From an uncultured Clostridia bacterium (lineage in GTDB: Bacteria > Bacillota > Clostridia > TANB77 > CAG-508), in contig CAPIEU010000010.1 of assembly GCA_948630815.1 (NCBI GenBank), forward strand, positions 1 through 59,626: 59,626 nucleotides of DNA, given 5' to 3'. Of this stretch, positions 56,771-59,626 are shown piece by piece. The translations under genes were made by a program, and so were the position numbers. Under the pieces are notes generated by a model. The model was not told where the DNA came from, searched no databases, and saw only the letters and a list, made by a program, of their open reading frames with translations. Positions within the stretch are counted from its first letter, which is position 1, and every line of letters starts with the position of its first letter.

Positions 56771-57010
56771 TTGGGGAAGGTGTACATAGAAGAACGTGCA
56801 ATAAATTTAGCACATTATATAATAGATAGTGGAGATACAGTAAGAGGAGCAGCTAAAAAGTTTGGAATTAGTAAAAGCACAGTACACACGGATGTAACAC
56901 TAAAGAACGGTTTGAAATTAGGACAAGTTATTCCAGAAAGTGTTGAAATTAAAGGAGTTTTTCTAAGTACGAAAAATCCTGTTGTTAGATTAGGGTTGGC
57001 AATTAAATAA
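56771..57010 (+). CDS. spoIIID: SpoIIID-like sporulation transcriptional regulator
   Basis: 79 residues from TTG 56771 (GTG 56780 possible). YIEERAINLAHYIIDSGDTV and the helix-turn-helix RGAAKKFGISKSTVHTDVT match SpoIIID closely over the first 50 residues. The C-terminal part (KNGLKLGQVIPESVEIKGVF onward) is divergent but keeps an R-GLAIK-like end where the family has RHIRGG-ATK. SpoIIID controls early mother-cell genes. Terminator directly downstream. Confidence 0.85.
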   Translation: MGKVYIEERAINLAHYIIDSGDTVRGAAKKFGISKSTVHTDVTLKNGLKLGQVIPESVEIKGVFLSTKNPVVRLGLAIK

Positions 57011-57018
57011 GTTAAGAT

Positions 57019-57066
57019 AAGAAAGCATTGTACATGTATATTCGTAAAATGCTTTCTTTTTTTTAA
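57019..57066 (+). terminator. Terminator
   Basis: GAAAGCATT / AATGCTTTC followed by T9. Confidence 0.88.
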
Positions 57067-57117
57067 AAATTATGCTAGAATTATGTCATAAATTGATAGA
57101 TATATGGAGTAGAATAG

Positions 57118-58314
57118 ATGAATAAATTAGACAAAAGCTCAAAAGCATTGATGACTTGCGATTTGACTAATAGCATAATAAGTTTATTTGGTGAAACTTT
57201 TTTAGTTGCATATTTTTTGCAAGTTTCAAATGAAAACATAGTACAAGTCTCAATATATTATATAATTATTTATACATTATTAGGACTAGGAAGTCTTGTA
57301 CTTGGAAATTTAATGAAAAGTATGCCATCTAAAAGAATAAATATTTACAGAGTTGGAATTATAGTAAAATCAATATTTATATTATTAATAGTTTTATTTA
57401 AAGAAAATATAAATCAGTATTTTATGATTTTTGCAATATTTTATGGAATTGCTGAGGCTTTATATTGGTCTGCTCATGATGTAATGAATATAGAAATTGT
57501 AGATAACACAAATAGAAAACAATATATGACAACAAAAAGAATTTTAGGAAAATTAATTAATATAGTTTTTCCAATTATACTAGGAACATCAATAGAATTA
57601 ACATCTTTTATAAATATAGCTATATATATTTTTATATTGACATTAATTCAAATTATAATATCATTTAATGTAGATTCAAATAAATTTGTAACTGAAGGTA
57701 GTAAAGACAAGTATAGTTTAAAAAATTATATTAATAATTTATCACAAGAACAAAAAACAAAGTTAAATAAAATATACAAATTAGCTTTTATATATGGAAT
57801 AATGATGGATACAATAAGAGTATTAGTAGTTATTATAACAATCATGACTTTTAAAACATCATTAAATTTAGGAATACTAACAACGATGTTTGCTATCTGC
57901 TCAATAATATCATTATATATGTTTAATAAATTATATCAAAAAAAATATGCTAAAATGGTATTGAGTTTGTGCTCAATATTAATAGTATTGGGAGTTATGG
58001 GACTAATTTTAAATATAAGTAAATCAACATTAATACTATATAATTTTATATATAGTATAACAATATATATTTTAGAGGTTATGTTCAAAATAAAAGCGGA
58101 TGATACTGTTAAAGAATATTGTATACAAAATTGGATTGTAGAATATCATACTTTTATAGAAGGATTTATGGATATTGGAAGAATAACAGGATTTTTGTTA
58201 ATGTTAATAATAGGCTTATTAAATAATATTATATATTTTAAGCTGTTATTACTTATAGTTACAATATGTATACCTATATATTCTATAATTATGTATAAAG
58301 TTGAGAATAATTAA
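57118..58314 (+). CDS. MFS-type transporter
   Basis: 398 residues, about 10-12 hydrophobic segments in two halves joined by a polar loop (about 190-215, NLSQEQKTKLNKI). The loop after the second helix reads NLMKSMPSKRINI, a degenerate MFS motif A. I cannot predict a substrate. The ATG at 57118 has only a weak ribosome site (ATGGAGTAGAATAG). Confidence 0.75.
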   Translation: MNKLDKSSKALMTCDLTNSIISLFGETFLVAYFLQVSNENIVQVSIYYIIIYTLLGLGSLVLGNLMKSMPSKRINIYRVGIIVKSIFILLIVLFKENINQYFMIFAIFYGIAEALYWSAHDVMNIEIVDNTNRKQYMTTKRILGKLINIVFPIILGTSIELTSFINIAIYIFILTLIQIIISFNVDSNKFVTEGSKDKYSLKNYINNLSQEQKTKLNKIYKLAFIYGIMMDTIRVLVVIITIMTFKTSLNLGILTTMFAICSIISLYMFNKLYQKKYAKMVLSLCSILIVLGVMGLILNISKSTLILYNFIYSITIYILEVMFKIKADDTVKEYCIQNWIVEYHTFIEGFMDIGRITGFLLMLIIGLLNNIIYFKLLLLIVTICIPIYSIIMYKVENN

Positions 58315-58385
58315 TTTTGATGTTGATATATAAATCTAAGTAAAAAAACTGGTTACGAGATTAGTCTTACTAATTAAATAAAAAT

Positions 58386-58432
58386 ATAATAAAGCTTTAA
58401 AAGTAAAATTTTAAGGCTTTATTTTTTTGACC
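58386..58432 (+). terminator. Terminator
   Basis: AATAAAGCTTTAAAA / TTTTAAGGCTTTATT followed by TTTTTT. Confidence 0.8.
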
Positions 58433-58479
58433 TAAACTTATACTAAAAACAATTTTAAAAGCCACAAAATTGAACGTGG

Positions 58480-58881
58480 AGCAAATAAAAACTAAACAAA
58501 GGAAGAGATTATACAAACTTTGACTTTACTAAATTATATGCAAATGCAGAGGCATTTGTATAAATAAAATCAGCAACTAAAGTAGATTAACTACTTGTGT
58601 AGCTGATTTTTTAGTTAAAGTTGCGAATAGCAATTTAAGATGGCTGTTCAAGCTATGCTTATTACAGATGTCTTATGCAGTAGCTTTAACTAAAACCTAA
58701 AAAATATGTAGATATTTTTTAGGTAAAGGGGTGTGGGGAAAAATAAATTTTTCCCTGCCACAACAAATACTTTTAGCGAATAGCGTTAAAAAAGTATTGT
58801 AGTTGTGTTACAACACAATTCAAAAAAGGAGAAAATTATAAAATTTAGTCGTGTTTATTAGCACGAGCAAGGAGGTAAAAA
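58480..58881. other. Hairpin-rich upstream region of the mobilisation gene, candidate oriT
   Basis: No gene is supported here. In order: TATGCAAATGC / GCATTTGTATA (near 58536-58562), a terminator AATCAGC / GCTGATT (58568-58612), an 11-base perfect stem CCTAAAAAATA / TATTTTTTAGG (58698-58725), GGGAAAAAT / ATTTTTCCC (58737-58757), AATACTTTT / AAAAAGTATT (58767-58798) and TTGTGT / ACACAA (58801-58818). MobV relaxases nick at an oriT just upstream of their gene, so one of the last three is the best candidate. Confidence 0.5.
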
Positions 58882-59626
58882 ATGAGCTATGCGATAATAC
58901 GAAATACAAAATACAAAAGAGAAAATTTGAAAGGGATATTTAGACACAATGAAAGAAAAAATAAAAATTATTCAAATGATAATATAGATAAAGAAAAATC
59001 ATATTTGAATTATTCAATAAAATCACCACAATATAGTTACGAAAAAGAATTTGAGAGAATAAGAGAAAAATATAATTTAAAAGGGCAAATAAAAACTGTA
59101 AGTAATATAGCTTGTGAATATATAATAACATCAGATCATGATTTTTTTGAAAGAATAGGCGAAGAAGAAACAAGAAGATTCTTTGAAACTGCATATAAAT
59201 TCGTAGTGGAATATAAGAATTTAGGCGAACAATATATTTTATCTGCTAAAGTGCATAGAGATGAACAAACACCTCATATGCACTTGATTTTTTTGCCAGT
59301 AGTTCATACAACTGATAAAAAAGGAAATTCTATTGATAAACTTGCTTGTAGTGAATTTTGGAAAGTAAAAGATAGTTATAGACAATTACAAGATGCTTTT
59401 TATAAGTACATGGTAGAAAATGGATTTGATTTGCAAAGAGGATTGCCAAAAGAAGAAACTAATAGACAACATTATTCTGTTGAAGAGTACAAAAAGATAA
59501 CAAATTTTAAGGAAACGAAGGAAGTATTAAAAAATATGAAATTAGAGTTACCAGATGTTCCAGACATTACTGACATTAATATTAACAGGTTATCAAAGAA
59601 AAGAGATGAAAAAATTTTAGAAGAAA
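58882..59626 (+). CDS. MobV family relaxase (Pre/Mob), 3' end outside the window
   Basis: ATG 58882 follows GCAAGGAGGTAAAAA and the frame is open to the end of the window (248 codons). MSYAIIRNTKYKRENLKGIF with HNERKN, the DINxxxSxLNY-like segment NIDKEKSYLNY, and the metal-binding HRDEQTPHMHLIF (near residues 130-142) identify a pMV158-type relaxase that nicks oriT and pilots DNA during mobilisation. It marks the left edge of an integrated mobilisable element. No in-frame CGG in the visible part. Confidence 0.92.
   Translation, partial: MSYAIIRNTKYKRENLKGIFRHNERKNKNYSNDNIDKEKSYLNYSIKSPQYSYEKEFERIREKYNLKGQIKTVSNIACEYIITSDHDFFERIGEEETRRFFETAYKFVVEYKNLGEQYILSAKVHRDEQTPHMHLIFLPVVHTTDKKGNSIDKLACSEFWKVKDSYRQLQDAFYKYMVENGFDLQRGLPKEETNRQHYSVEEYKKITNFKETKEVLKNMKLELPDVPDITDININRLSKKRDEKILEE

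Noticed and set aside
58500..58563. Possible remnant ORF end before the MobV gene
   Set aside because: A short open stretch ending at TAA 58563 could be read, but it is about 20 codons long with a stop just upstream and no identifiable family.

Overview
The window is AT-rich DNA from an endospore-forming member of the Clostridia, probably an uncultured gut-type lineage. The evidence is spo0A, spoIIID, bofA, spore photoproduct lyase (splB), Firmicutes division genes, A/T-biased codons (Arg mostly AGA) and AGGAGG ribosome sites. I cannot name the species. No rRNA, tRNA or CRISPR array was recognised.

The outstanding signal is translational. Thirteen genes, most from well-known families (murA, aspS, asnS, splB, cdd, ecfA, rng, an acyl-CoA ligase, a MOP flippase, a DUF881 protein, a YoeB toxin, a prepilin, a plasmid-type protein), appear broken by frameshifts at 18 places. 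All 18 have the same structure: an in-frame CGG triplet that must be read with a +1 shift, so that the C is skipped and the next codon is GGN, glycine, usually the Gly the family expects. murA needs four such shifts, two of them back to back. I found no CGG in the reading frame of any intact recognised gene, although CGG in other phases is common and CGU, CGA and CGC are used as Arg codons. The simplest reading is that CGG is not decoded as Arg and acts as a +1 frameshift codon, or CGGN acts as a four-base Gly codon. The only in-frame CGGs that do not fit are in four small, compositionally atypical ORFs.

Layout: 0-5 kb, conjugation/plasmid-type genes (replication-relaxation-like protein, prepilin with Ig-like domain, VirD4-type coupling protein). 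5-17 kb, a YoeB/YefM toxin-antitoxin pair, MOP flippase, HU, scpB, proS, asnS, aspS, cdd, patatin. 17-24 kb, a division cluster (murA, ftsQ, two DUF881 genes, sbp, ftsA, ftsZ). 24-31 kb, a repeat-rich region with a catalytically dead sortase-like protein, a secreted thioester/Cna-B-like protein, a CNNM-type protein and a WG-repeat protein. 31-40 kb, metabolic genes, spo0A, trmB, a VanY-like peptidase, a HEPN-MNT pair and a DEAD-box helicase. 40-45 kb, a glycosyltransferase cluster. 45-50 kb, pth, rng, bofA, acyl-CoA ligase, Fic. 50-54 kb, a folate-type ECF transporter operon behind a structured leader, then a lipase and an M15-like peptidase. 54-58 kb, splB, a flavodiiron protein, spoIIID, an MFS protein. 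The right end enters a mobilisable element with a MobV relaxase.

Intergenic DNA carries at least three repeat families: a MITE-like family with TTAC(N)GTTCAG-type inverted ends and interchangeable hairpin cores (seven copies), a GGGGCAGG-type repeat (five copies, one translated inside the prepilin gene), and long perfect palindromes. Several genes (murA, amidase, spoIIID, folT) have their Shine-Dalgarno sequence inside the 3' arm of a terminator-like hairpin.
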